A DNA stretch of 54,626 nt, from assembly GCA_021736185.1 (NCBI GenBank), contig JAIPGJ010000006.1, positions 1 to 54,626 of the forward strand. Reading direction: 5' to 3'. Source of the stretch: Fidelibacterota bacterium. GTDB lineage: Bacteria > Fidelibacterota > UBA8477 > JABMPR01. Numbering within the stretch: the stretch's first letter is position 1; every line of letters starts with the position of its first letter. Both the position numbers and the translations under genes were made by a program. The notes under the pieces are model-generated. The model worked only from the letters and a program-made list of their open reading frames with translations. It searched no databases and had not been told where the DNA came from. Shown here piece by piece: positions 47,414-54,626 of this stretch.

Positions 47414-48352
47414 TCAAGCTGTGATAATGGTTCCGTTTTTCCCTGATGCATCTTTTTTGATCCCCTCAATACTGGTGATGATGACCTGCTTCCCGCCACC
47501 TTCCAGAAAACGAATACTGGCTTCAATCTTGGGACCCATGCTGCCAGGAGGGAATTGACCATCTGCCATATATTGTTGCGCCTCACTCAGGGTGAGTTTT
47601 GAAAGAAATTGCTCATCTGCCTTGCCATAGTTCAGGGAGACCTGGTCCACAGTAGTAAAGATATACAAGAGTTCGGCACCAATCTGAGTGCCTAGGAGGG
47701 CAGAGGCCTTATCCTTATCGATGACAGCATCCAAACCTTCAAGATTACCATCAACATCCCTGAAAGCAGGGACCCCGCCACCGCCAACTGCAATTACAAT
47801 ATGACCAGCATCGATAAGTTGGCTAATCACTTTGGAATTGATGATATCTATGGGCTCTGGGGATGGAACCACCCGTCTCCATTTGCCGTTATTCAATTGT
47901 TTTATCGACCAGCCAAATTGACTCGCTTTTCTTTTGGCCTCTTCTTCTGGTAATTCCGTCCCGATATATTTACTGGGATTCTGAATGGAGGGATCATTTT
48001 CATCAACCAGCACCTGTGAAATCAGGGTGACCACCTGTCGGTCAATACCATCTTGTCGGAGGCGGTTGATGAGGGATTGTTCGATCATGTAACCCATGCC
48101 ACCTTCAGTATCAGCGACGTTGATGCCTAGAGGTAAATAAGGTATCGATCCAGCCAGTTCCTCAGTACGCAAGGCAGCGTTACCCACCTGTGGTCCGTTA
48201 CCATGGGTAATGACGGGAATAATGCCCTGTTTTAACAGGTCAATGATCGACCCCAGGCTTTCTCGAGTGTGTTTAAACTGGTTTCGAATGGTATCAATTT
48301 CACCGGGTGGAGAAATTGCATTTCCACCCAACGCCACGACTGCTTTTCGCAA
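47414..48352 (-). CDS. arcC: Carbamate kinase (TTG start)
   Basis: 312 residues from TTG at 48352, because AAGGAG lies six bases upstream; a TTG at 48379 would have no binding site and precede it. Family motifs: RKAVVALGGNAI, VITHGNGPQVGN, GGMGYMIEQSL, IVIAVGGGGVPAF and DKDKASALLG. The enzyme interconverts carbamoyl phosphate plus ADP and carbamate plus ATP. arcA and arcB are not in the window, so its link to arginine or purine-type catabolism is open. It precedes sucC on the same strand with a 61-base gap. Confidence 0.96.
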   Translation of the reverse strand: MRKAVVALGGNAISPPGEIDTIRNQFKHTRESLGSIIDLLKQGIIPVITHGNGPQVGNAALRTEELAGSIPYLPLGINVADTEGGMGYMIEQSLINRLRQDGIDRQVVTLISQVLVDENDPSIQNPSKYIGTELPEEEAKRKASQFGWSIKQLNNGKWRRVVPSPEPIDIINSKVISQLIDAGHIVIAVGGGGVPAFRDVDGNLEGLDAVIDKDKASALLGTQIGAELLYIFTTVDQVSLNYGKADEQFLSKLTLSEAQQYMADGQFPPGSMGPKIEASIRFLEGGGKQVIITSIEGIKKDASGKNGTIITA

Positions 48353-48481
48353 TGGTTTCTCCTTCAAGAATAAAAGCAAAGTAATGTATTTGCTGTGATA
48401 GGAAACTCAACCCAAATCAAGGGCTGCAGGACATTTTGTTGGAGTAATAGTTAGTTAAAAATGGAGCCAGCGTTCAGGGCT

Positions 48482-49207
48482 TTAGTCCTGTATAGCATCC
48501 TCGGCTTCATCTTCAAAAAGGTAGTCAGGAAGGCCTTGATTGACTTTGTAATTTTTAAATGAAATGCTAATGGAACCCTTCAGCCACTCATCGGTAATCT
48601 GGGTCTGAAAATCTTTCAGTTCAGTCGGTTTTTTTCCCAAGCGCTGGAGGTTTTTAAAATCAGGGGGGAAGGTCATATTTATCTGTGTTGAGCTGGGTAA
48701 ATAGATACCATCGACTTGATCGTATTCCGAATGAAGATGAAAAAATTCCTGGCCATCATGGGATACCCAGGCCTGCGTAATATTTCCAGTCTCCTTTTCG
48801 ACAAAAAAGCTGATCTTGCCGGGTTCATTCATAAAAGTGTCTTCAAGAGCCACCTCAAACACTGGCTTGCCATTCACCAGTGAATCATTCACCACCAGGA
48901 GTGTCAGGGAGTCCCGTAAAAAGGTGAAAAAAGGTTGAATCCCTTGTTTGGGTATAATGGCAAAGCCTTTCACTTCGACCTTGCTCTTGTCCGGGGATTT
49001 GAACAGATAATGAATACTTCGTGAGGGCATGCGAAATCCCGGTATGTCTACAGCAAGCTTGATATCCACTTCGTAATCCTCAATCCGCTCCCAGTTTTCC
49101 AGCATCAGATTCCGGATTTCCTGGGAATTTGGATAATCCTGAGCCAGAGTGCCAACGGTGAGGCAGCTCAGGATAATAATAACAAGGGATCTATATATAT
49201 GAATCAT
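48482..49207 (-). CDS. LolA-like periplasmic protein
   Basis: 241 residues with a signal peptide ending TLA (about residue 22). The mature part resembles the LolA/LppX outer-membrane lipoprotein-sorting fold: ENWERIEDYEVDIKLAVDIPG, a strand run SIHYLFKSPDKSKVEVKGFAI, KISFFVEKETGNI, and QVDGIYLPSSTQINM. Such proteins carry lipids or lipoproteins in a hydrophobic half-barrel. It starts within the last codons of the ABC permease gene (4-base overlap) and closes the four-gene operon that begins with the GMC oxidoreductase. Confidence 0.78.
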   Translation of the reverse strand: MIHIYRSLVIIILSCLTVGTLAQDYPNSQEIRNLMLENWERIEDYEVDIKLAVDIPGFRMPSRSIHYLFKSPDKSKVEVKGFAIIPKQGIQPFFTFLRDSLTLLVVNDSLVNGKPVFEVALEDTFMNEPGKISFFVEKETGNITQAWVSHDGQEFFHLHSEYDQVDGIYLPSSTQINMTFPPDFKNLQRLGKKPTELKDFQTQITDEWLKGSISISFKNYKVNQGLPDYLFEDEAEDAIQD

Positions 49208-50046
49208 GAAAGGATATCCTTTCTACGGAATATGATGAGGCCAATACCGAGAAACATGACGATATTGGAAACAATCAGCCCCAGTCCTCTGAATAAATCA
49301 GCCCAGGGGATAGGATCATAAAAAGCCTGCTCCCAGTTGGAGAAATAGGTAGTGAAGAGATAGGGTTGAATGCTTTTAAACACATCCAGGGGCAAGGTCG
49401 AAACCATGAGAATAAATATGAACAGTGCCATGGTTCCAATAACAGGTCCCACAGCATTTCTGACCATGGTAGAGAAGAAAATCGCAATGGAGCTCACCAG
49501 GACCATATTCATGAATGAGAAGGAGTAGGCGATGAAGAACCGTCTCAGTGCATCACTGGATTCCAGAATAAGCACACCATCTTGAAAGACCAGCATATCA
49601 CCAACGCCGTGCCAGGCCAGTCCCAGTCCCAGCGTTAAAATGCCAAAATAAAAGACAAATATGAAGGTATAGATCATAGTGGCCATGACTTTGGATATGA
49701 AAATACTCAAGCGCGAGATGGGCCGTGTTGCATAAACTCTGAAGGTTCCATTGGCCTGTTCTCCGGCAAAAATATCGCCACCAACCAGGGCAAGGAGAAA
49801 GGGAATATGAATCCAGAAGAAATTCATGATAAAGTAGGCTGCGGTAAATCCATTGGTTGGAGATCCTTCAATAAAGAACATCTCAGAGACTGAAGACTCA
49901 ATTTCTGCTTCAATATGGGAGGTTCCCATACCGTAACCCCAGAGGATGAGGGGGACGATGATGGTAAACAAGATGATACCGATATACGATCTCACCAATG
50001 AGAAGATTTTGTAAAGTTCGTTCCGGGTGAGGGTGAAGATGATCAT
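49204..50046 (-). CDS. ABC-2 type transporter permease
   Basis: 280 residues with about six hydrophobic segments. The N-terminus TLTRNELYKIFSLVRSYIGI and the region GDIFAGEQANGTFRVYATRPISR (about residues 85-107) are characteristic of ABC-2 permeases of the NatB/gliding type. It overlaps the ATPase gene and the LolA-like gene by four bases each. The substrate is unknown. Confidence 0.88.
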   Translation of the reverse strand: MIIFTLTRNELYKIFSLVRSYIGIILFTIIVPLILWGYGMGTSHIEAEIESSVSEMFFIEGSPTNGFTAAYFIMNFFWIHIPFLLALVGGDIFAGEQANGTFRVYATRPISRLSIFISKVMATMIYTFIFVFYFGILTLGLGLAWHGVGDMLVFQDGVLILESSDALRRFFIAYSFSFMNMVLVSSIAIFFSTMVRNAVGPVIGTMALFIFILMVSTLPLDVFKSIQPYLFTTYFSNWEQAFYDPIPWADLFRGLGLIVSNIVMFLGIGLIIFRRKDILS

Positions 50047-51005
50047 TTTCCCTCCATGAGTGAGAGAAAGTAATTCTCCAGACGATTCCGCTGAGACACT
50101 GAAAAAATATTGATTTTTGCAGCGGCCATGAGTCGGATCAGCTCGGGAATTTTGCTATAGTGAATTTCAATTCTGATGGCGTGGGCCAGAGGTGTGACCT
50201 GAGAGACCAGGTCGTTTTTTTCCAGGAAAGTCAGGGTTGCTGCTGAATCCTCAACTTCCAGTTCCACGGTCACATCACCAATATTGTCGAAAATATTCTG
50301 CATGGAACCCTGGGCAGCCAGTTTGCCATTGAAAATGAGGGCGATATCAGAGCAGATCAATTCAACCTCATGGAGGAGGTGGGAGGACAGGAAGATGGTC
50401 ACGTTCTCCTCAGCGGCGATCTTTAAAATAAAATCCCGGATTTCATGCATCCCCTGGGGGTCAAGTCCTGTGGTAGGTTCATCAAGGACCAGGAGTTTCG
50501 GATTCGGCAGGAGTGCCTGGGCCAGTCCAAGACGTTGTTTCATGCCCTGGGAGTAAGTTTTGACTTTATCTTTACGTCGTTTATACAAGCCAAGGAGATT
50601 TAAAAGTCTGTCAATATGTTCATCACTATCATGGCCAGTGATTCGACCAAGCATCTTCATATTTTGATAGGCACTGAGGTTTTTATAGAAATCGGCCCGG
50701 TCCACCAGGGCGCTCATATCTTGACGAACCTTATGGCCTGAAAGGCTTGATTTACCCAGTATTTCAAATTGTCCCTTGTCGGCTGCTATCAAGCCAGCGA
50801 CGACTCTGATAAGGGTCGATTTTCCAGCCCCATTAGGTCCCAGAAATCCAAAAATTGATCCACGGGGGACCGTGAGACTCACATCATCCAAAGCCTGAAT
50901 CGATTTAAAACGTTTGGATAAGCCATAACAGGCCAGGGCGGGTGAAGACTGCTTTTCAATAGTTGTGGCTATGGATTGGGGGGTCATTGCTTCCGTTTCA
51001 GTCAT
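50043..51005 (-). CDS. ABC transporter ATP-binding protein
   Basis: 320 residues. Walker A GPNGAGKST lies near residues 55-63, the signature YSQGMKQRLGLAQAL near 150, and Walker B LLVLDEPTTGLDP near 172. The C-terminal 80 residues form an extra regulatory domain (DVTVELEVEDSAATL) as in many ABC-2 ATPases. It starts inside the GMC gene stop (ATGA) and is followed by the permease. The first 25 residues are a longer than usual N-terminal lead. Confidence 0.93.
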   Translation of the reverse strand: MTETEAMTPQSIATTIEKQSSPALACYGLSKRFKSIQALDDVSLTVPRGSIFGFLGPNGAGKSTLIRVVAGLIAADKGQFEILGKSSLSGHKVRQDMSALVDRADFYKNLSAYQNMKMLGRITGHDSDEHIDRLLNLLGLYKRRKDKVKTYSQGMKQRLGLAQALLPNPKLLVLDEPTTGLDPQGMHEIRDFILKIAAEENVTIFLSSHLLHEVELICSDIALIFNGKLAAQGSMQNIFDNIGDVTVELEVEDSAATLTFLEKNDLVSQVTPLAHAIRIEIHYSKIPELIRLMAAAKINIFSVSQRNRLENYFLSLMEGK

Positions 51006-52585
51006 GCCGTCTTCACTTGTTTAGGCGAAATATTCGAGAGGATGTATTCAGCAACAGCTGTGATGGTGAGGCTGGGGTTCACGCCCAGGTTGGCCGGGAT
51101 AACCGACCCATCGACAACCCACATGTTTTCATAGCCGTGCACCTTGCCTTTAAAGTCGCAAACCCCATCTTGTTCCGTTTTTCCCATGGCACAGCCACCA
51201 AGGATATGCGCAGTAGAGGATACATTGAACAGCACTTCGGGTAAAACGCTGTAGGCATTGCCTTCCATTTTCTCAGCCATTTTCTCCGCCACTTTGTTGG
51301 CAATGGGTATGTAGGTAGGCACCATGGGGACACCTGGTGCTTTGGCAGAGTTCATGCTCCGCCGTCCCAGACGCCACCAGCGTCGCTTGAAATCAAACTT
51401 CATATAGTTTTCGACTGTCTGCATCACCAGCAAGATGGCTGTGCGATGGGCCCAGTTAAATGGATTGAGTGATTCCAGGGCTTTCAAAGGATGCTGGATA
51501 ACGGTTCCCAGAAAGCGGATGGGTCGAGGCAGCCAGCCTCCGCCACCGACGAGCAGGGTGGTCAGCATGGCCATGGCATCGGAGCCCTTGGGGTAACGCA
51601 CTACTTCCACATGGGTATCCGGGTCGGGATAGATGCCCGAGGTAATGGCGATTTCCTTGGAGTAGTTAATATCTTTTTTATTGGTCTTGACGCCGATGAG
51701 CGCTTCTGAGTTGGTCCGGATCAGATCACCCAATCGCCTGGAGAGATGGGGGAGATCGCCATTTTGTTGAGATTTCAGCAGTAATTTAACAGTACCCATG
51801 ACACCACCTGATAGAATCAGTCCTGTGGAAGTATAGGATTTCACTTTATGGCGGAATCCAGTACTCTTGCGGGTCAAAATGCGGTAGCCTTCACCGCGAT
51901 TCAATATCTGAGTGACTTCTGTTTCGGGGATGATATCCACACCCAGTTTTTCAGCGAGATAGAGATAATTTTTATCCAGAGTATTCTTGCCACCATCGCG
52001 GCAGCCCACCATGCAGGCACCACAGAGGGTACATCCCACGCGGGGAGGGCCTTCGCCATTGAAAAAGGGATCTGGTACTTCGTTCCCGGAATTCTCATAA
52101 AACACCCCAACATCATTAATATGGAAGGTGTCTTTACCGGTGAGTTCCTGCCCCACTTCAGCCAGCATATGATCGGTTGGAGCCAGTGTGGGACTGGGAG
52201 TGGCACCCAGCATACGTTGGGCCGTGGCATAATGGGGGGCCAGTCTGGTTTTCCAGTCGCCGGGTCCCCATTCGGGTTTTTTAAAAACTTCATCAGGGGG
52301 AATCAGCAGGTTATTGGCGTAAACCAGACTTCCGCCACCCACACCTGCTCCGTGCAGAATAAAAACGTGTTTTAAAAGTGTCAGGCATTGGATGCCATAG
52401 AGTTTGAGCTGGGGTAGCCAAAAATATTTTCGAAAATTCCAGTTGGTTTTGGCAAAATCCTGGGGTTGGAAGCGTTTCCCTTTTTCGATGACGGCCACGG
52501 TGTAACCTTTTTCAGCGAGACGCAAGGCCGAAACAGAGCCCCCGAAGCCGGAACCGACGATGATATAATCATAAGTGTTGGACAT
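51002..52585 (-). CDS. GMC-family FAD oxidoreductase (cholesterol-oxidase-like branch)
   Basis: 527 residues. FAD-binding Rossmann motif IIVGSGFGGSVSALRLAEKG is at residues 8-27; the family block GAGVGGGSLVYAN is near 80-92 and the C-terminal FAD block GCAMG then WVVDGSVIPANLGVNPSLTI. A cysteine cluster CTLCGACMVGC near residue 185 is also seen in the bacterial branch related to cholesterol oxidase. The electron acceptor and substrate are unknown, though a hydrophobic alcohol or sterol-like lipid is plausible. No signal peptide. It leads an operon with an ABC transporter and a LolA-like protein. Confidence 0.88.
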   Translation of the reverse strand: MSNTYDYIIVGSGFGGSVSALRLAEKGYTVAVIEKGKRFQPQDFAKTNWNFRKYFWLPQLKLYGIQCLTLLKHVFILHGAGVGGGSLVYANNLLIPPDEVFKKPEWGPGDWKTRLAPHYATAQRMLGATPSPTLAPTDHMLAEVGQELTGKDTFHINDVGVFYENSGNEVPDPFFNGEGPPRVGCTLCGACMVGCRDGGKNTLDKNYLYLAEKLGVDIIPETEVTQILNRGEGYRILTRKSTGFRHKVKSYTSTGLILSGGVMGTVKLLLKSQQNGDLPHLSRRLGDLIRTNSEALIGVKTNKKDINYSKEIAITSGIYPDPDTHVEVVRYPKGSDAMAMLTTLLVGGGGWLPRPIRFLGTVIQHPLKALESLNPFNWAHRTAILLVMQTVENYMKFDFKRRWWRLGRRSMNSAKAPGVPMVPTYIPIANKVAEKMAEKMEGNAYSVLPEVLFNVSSTAHILGGCAMGKTEQDGVCDFKGKVHGYENMWVVDGSVIPANLGVNPSLTITAVAEYILSNISPKQVKTA

Positions 52586-52621
52586 GTAAAAATCTAGCCT
52601 GGATTGGAACTATTGGTATAA

Positions 52622-52648
52622 AAAAAGTCCCGATTACCGGGACTTTTT
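52622..52648 (-). terminator. Intrinsic terminator between rpmB and the GMC gene
   Basis: GTCCCG at 52627-52632 pairs with CGGGAC at 52638-52643 around a five-base loop. A and T tracts on both sides (extending the stem to about 11 pairs) make it symmetrical. Read on the minus strand it follows rpmB and ends in six T. Confidence 0.85.
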
Positions 52649-52674
52649 AAATTTTTTCTAAGTATTGGATAAAA

Positions 52675-52866
52675 TCAGGCAGCTTTAACCACTTTCCCTG
52701 ACTTAATACAGCTCGTGCAAACTTTCTTATGTGTGGTTTGACCTTCCACAGAAACGCGAACGTTTTGCAGATTAGGTAACCAGCGGCGCCGAGATTTTTT
52801 GTGTGAGTGACTCACATTGTTGCCCGTAACCGGACCTTTTCCACATATATCACATCGTTTTGCCAT
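52675..52866 (-). CDS. rpmB: 50S ribosomal protein L28, zinc form
   Basis: 63 residues from ATG at 52866 ([12 protein letters not shown]). An ATG two codons earlier is too close to GGGAG to be likely. Zinc ligands come in two pairs, C-x2-C at the N-terminus (CDIC) and C-x2-C near residue 51 (CTSC). [14 protein letters not shown] is the typical middle. Monocistronic: its own promoter at 52894-52921 and terminator at 52622. It lies far from the main ribosomal cluster, as is common. Confidence 0.97.
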   Translation of the reverse strand: MAKRCDICGKGPVTGNNVSHSHKKSRRRWLPNLQNVRVSVEGQTTHKKVCTSCIKSGKVVKAA

Positions 52867-53202
52867 TTTCATACTCCCATATTAAAGCGCGCAAATATAG
52901 ACGGACATGTCCCTGTGTCAAAGAATATTTCACATAGATTCAGGAACGTGGGAATTTGGTGTGAATAACTGATTAAACAGGTTATGGTTGAATCATTGCT
53001 ATTTGCTGGCTAGTTTTGAGGCGCTAACCCTTTCCCATCCATAACCAAGCTCATATTTTCAATTTATGTCAGTATTCTAATGACTGGAAATTGGAAATAG
53101 TTGCAGTGCTCGTTTCGATCCGCACCCGGTGCAAAATCGATTCAATGATTCAGTCAAATCAAACAATATTCTTATTAATAACAAGCTTGAGGAGGTGACC
53201 CA
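52867..53202. other. 336-base gap between rpmB and the integrase
   Basis: Contains the minus-strand rpmB promoter and palindrome near 52894-52921 and, at the other end, a perfect GAGGAGGTGA at 53189-53198 that is the integrase ribosome binding site. I looked here for attI or cassette-type cores (GTTRRRY or RYYYAAC) and found no full match. No small open reading frame stands out. Confidence 0.6.
52894..52921 (-). promoter_or_regulatory. rpmB promoter with palindrome in the spacer
   Basis: On the minus strand TTGACA (52916-52921), a 16-base spacer and TATATT (52894-52899), close to the sigma-70 consensus. Read with its flanks it also fits the Bacteroidota-type pattern TTTG, 19 bases, TAnnTTTG. 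GGACATGTCC, a perfect 10-base palindrome, lies in the spacer at 52903-52912. The start codon is 28 bases downstream of the -10. Confidence 0.7.
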
Positions 53203-54249
53203 ATGTCAAAAATACCCTTACACATGCAGGAATCTGCTCGAAGAAGGCAGCCTTCAGGCCCAGATAGCACGACTGGCGTGGAGGCTCGTGCAGAAGAATC
53301 CTTAATGTCGCAATATCGCAAAGCCCTCCGGGGTCGGCATTACAGCAAAAGAACGGAAAAGACTTATTCTCGGTGGATTGTCCGATTTATTCAATTTCAC
53401 CATATGCGACACCCCAGGGAGATGGCTGAGCGAGAAATTAACGCCTTCTTATCTGATCTGGCGGTCACTGGGAAGGTGAGTGCTTCGACTCAAAACCAGG
53501 CGCTGGCGGCAATACTATTTCTCTACCGGAATATCATTGGTCGAGACGTGGGTGATCTGGGTGATTTAATTAGAGCCAGACGGCCAGAGAGAATTCCAGT
53601 CGTCATGACCAAGGCTGAAGTGAAGTTGATATTGATGCAGATGGACGGACGAGATCGGCTTATGGCGGAGCTCATTTATGGATGTGGTCTCAGACTAAAC
53701 GAATGTCTTGAATTAAGGATCTGCGATGTGGATTTTGAGAGAAATGAGATTATAGTGAGAAATGGGAAGGGTTCCAAGGACCGAGAAGTGATGCTTCCCG
53801 GGGCGCTTAAAATTCGACTCCAGGAACATTTAAACGAAGTTCGCCGGGTTCATGGAAGTGATCTGGCAGCCGGGTATGGACAAGTTCCTTTACCTGGGGC
53901 ATTGAATCGAAAGTTTCCGGGAGCATCGCGGGAGTGGCGCTGGCAGTGGGTCTTCCCCCAGGAGCGGCGCTGGAGGGATAGCCAGTCAGGCAAGCAGGGT
54001 CGTCACCATATTGATGCCACAGTATTGCAGCGGGCCATAAGGCGAGCGGTAGACAGAAGTGGCTTGACCAAACGGATCAGCTGTCATACCTTCCGACACT
54101 CTTTTGCCACGCATTTATTAGAGGGGGGATATGACATCCGGACAGTTCAGGTTTTACTGGGTCACAAGGATTTGAAAACGACCATGATTTACACCCATGT
54201 CCTGAACCGTGGTCCTGGAGGAGTTCGTAGTCCGCTTGATGAATTATGA
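53203..54249 (+). CDS. intI: Integron integrase (IntI family tyrosine recombinase)
   Basis: 348 residues. All catalytic residues are present: R164 (GCGLRLNE), K189 (GKGSKDR), H295 and R298 (CHTFRHSFA), H321 (LLGHKD) and Y330 (MIYTHV). The spacing from R164 to Y330 equals the R-to-Y spacing I recall for IntI1. The extra IntI helix that separates integron integrases from XerC/XerD is visible as [15 protein letters not shown] and [17 protein letters not shown] near residues 243-283, and the end [10 protein letters not shown] is typical. IntI joins attI and attC sites. A near-perfect GAGGAGGTGA precedes the ATG. The rpmB side is a housekeeping region, so cassettes, if any, lie at the 3' side. Confidence 0.95.
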   Translation: MSKIPLHMQESARRRQPSGPDSTTGVEARAEESLMSQYRKALRGRHYSKRTEKTYSRWIVRFIQFHHMRHPREMAEREINAFLSDLAVTGKVSASTQNQALAAILFLYRNIIGRDVGDLGDLIRARRPERIPVVMTKAEVKLILMQMDGRDRLMAELIYGCGLRLNECLELRICDVDFERNEIIVRNGKGSKDREVMLPGALKIRLQEHLNEVRRVHGSDLAAGYGQVPLPGALNRKFPGASREWRWQWVFPQERRWRDSQSGKQGRHHIDATVLQRAIRRAVDRSGLTKRISCHTFRHSFATHLLEGGYDIRTVQVLLGHKDLKTTMIYTHVLNRGPGGVRSPLDEL

Positions 54250-54292
54250 TGATAGGGGGAATGGGCCGCAAAAGTCTCTCATAAAGACATGG

Positions 54293-54407
54293 CGGGAATG
54301 GTAGGCTTGCTTACGCGGGGTCAAGCCATCCCGACAGAAGTTAGCGGCTTATGCGGAACTGCATAAAAGCCAGAGATAAATACCCCGTCCGCTTTCGGAG
54401 TGGGGGT
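54293..54407 (+). other. Hairpin-rich tract after intI
   Basis: Three hairpins follow one another. First, CGGGA and GGCTTG (54293-54309) pair with CAAGCC and TCCCG (54322-54333) around a 12-base loop. Second, GGC and TTATGC (54346-54354) pair with GCATAA and GCC (54361-54371), with AA bulged out, around GGAACT. Third, ACCCC and CCG (54382-54391) pair with CGG and GGGGT (54396-54407). The bulged second hairpin is reminiscent of folded attC sites, but no flanking core sites match. Role unknown; no gene found in 54250-54502. Confidence 0.55.
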
Positions 54408-54476
54408 GGGCATGTTGAAAAGGACTTGGAAGCTTATGAAGAACATCACAACCGTAAATAATGAATACAAAGAACA

Positions 54477-54494
54477 GTCTAATTGTTGTTAGGT
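54477..54494 (+). other. Putative attI recombination site
   Basis: GTTAGGT at 54488-54494 is a full match to the integron core GTTRRRY. GTCTAAT at 54477-54483 matches the inverted core RYYYAAC at six of seven positions, with a 4-base spacer. Two inverted cores side by side form the usual simple site. A gene starts 8 bases later, as for a first cassette. It lies 3' of intI, not 5'. Confidence 0.55.
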
Positions 54495-54502
54495 AGAAGC
54501 TA

Positions 54503-54626
54503 ATGTGGCTGATCACGAAAAAATATGGCAGGTCAATAGATCATCTTCGAAACGTTCTAGTGTTTGGTGTGATTTTATTCTCGAACGTAAATTCGATATA
54601 TGCATCCGAAACTGTCATTGAGCAAA
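54503..54626 (+). CDS. Start of a secreted protein, possible first integron cassette (3' partial)
   Basis: The reading frame from ATG 54503 stays open for 41 codons to the window end. It encodes a basic start (MWLITKKYGRSIDHLR), a hydrophobic run (VLVFGVILFSNVNS) and a likely signal cleavage after SIYA, before SETVIEQ. The ATG is 8 bases after the GTTAGGT core. The ribosome binding site is weak (AGG at 54491-54493). No family can be assigned from so few residues. Confidence 0.55.
   Translation, partial: MWLITKKYGRSIDHLRNVLVFGVILFSNVNSIYASETVIEQ

Noticed and set aside
51990-52035. The cysteine cluster CTLCGACMVGC in the GMC protein as a ferredoxin 4Fe-4S domain
   Set aside because: I recall the same cluster in other GMC proteins of the cholesterol-oxidase-like branch, and a second ferredoxin motif is missing; cluster binding cannot be claimed.
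52873-53202. attI or attC site on the 5' side of the integrase, the usual place
   Set aside because: I scanned both strands for GTTRRRY and RYYYAAC. The nearest (GTTATGG near 52979 and CGCTAAC near 53023) match only about five of seven positions and are not paired.
54293-54407. 5' part of a group II intron or a retron RNA
   Set aside because: No GTGYG-type intron start, no domain V-like hairpin and no reverse transcriptase in the window; the stems alone are not enough.

Overview
The window is one contiguous piece of chromosome from a Gram-negative (diderm, LPS-making) bacterium. The sequence points to the FCB superphylum, but not to a typical Bacteroidota genome. It has a fused LpxC-FabZ, the order secY-map-infA without adk, BamA/Skp/LpxD/LpxA genes and SPOR and lipoprotein genes. 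Against Bacteroidota proper, many genes have strong Shine-Dalgarno sequences (AGGAGG-like), and TTG starts are frequent (rpsC, rpsM, skp, lpxD, ndk, arcC). A Marinimicrobia-like lineage is my best guess; this is inference, because there is no rRNA gene in the window.

Layout. 1-14355: an almost complete S10-spc-alpha ribosomal protein cluster on the plus strand (rpsJ partial to rplQ), with secY, map, infA and rpoA embedded. 14381-18427: a secreted GHL10-type glycosidase-like protein followed by histidine-degradation genes hutU and hutI. An intrinsic terminator lies inside the signal-peptide codons of the first of these. 18529-19753: a small secreted protein and a TPR-type lipoprotein. 19803-19896: a period-8 tandem repeat. 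19884-22414 (minus): a FakA-FakB-like fusion followed by plsY, apparently one fatty-acid-incorporation unit. 22415-25322: ferredoxin with a long structured leader, then mrp, a DUF59/SufT-like gene and uppS. 25338-38006: an envelope-building run of bamA, skp, lpxD, lpxC-fabZ, lpxA, an unknown gene, dxr, rseP, lpxL-like, tsaC/sua5 and an MsbA-like ABC exporter. 38020-42120: gtrA (minus), a DUF3108-like gene, then NfeD, FloA and a third small gene. 42137-42576: a decayed insertion-sequence remnant between two related hairpins. 42597-48352 (minus): a Cys-rich membrane protein, a SPOR lipoprotein, ndk, sucD, sucC and arcC. 48482-52585 (minus): four genes with 4-base overlaps, namely a GMC oxidoreductase, an ABC ATPase, an ABC-2 permease and a LolA-like protein. 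52675-52866 (minus): rpmB with a good promoter. 53203-54626: an integron integrase, a hairpin-rich tract, an attI-like site and the start of a putative first cassette gene cut by the window end.

How it fits together. Most of the window is housekeeping: translation, protein export, isoprenoid and lipid A synthesis, outer-membrane assembly and phospholipid synthesis. The most unusual part is the right edge, which looks like a chromosomal integron whose integrase reads toward its cassettes instead of away from them. Other items worth a second look are the FakAB fusion next to plsY, the ferredoxin leader, the terminator buried in a coding region, the IS relic whose end repeats act as terminators, and the period-8 repeat that changes motif midway.
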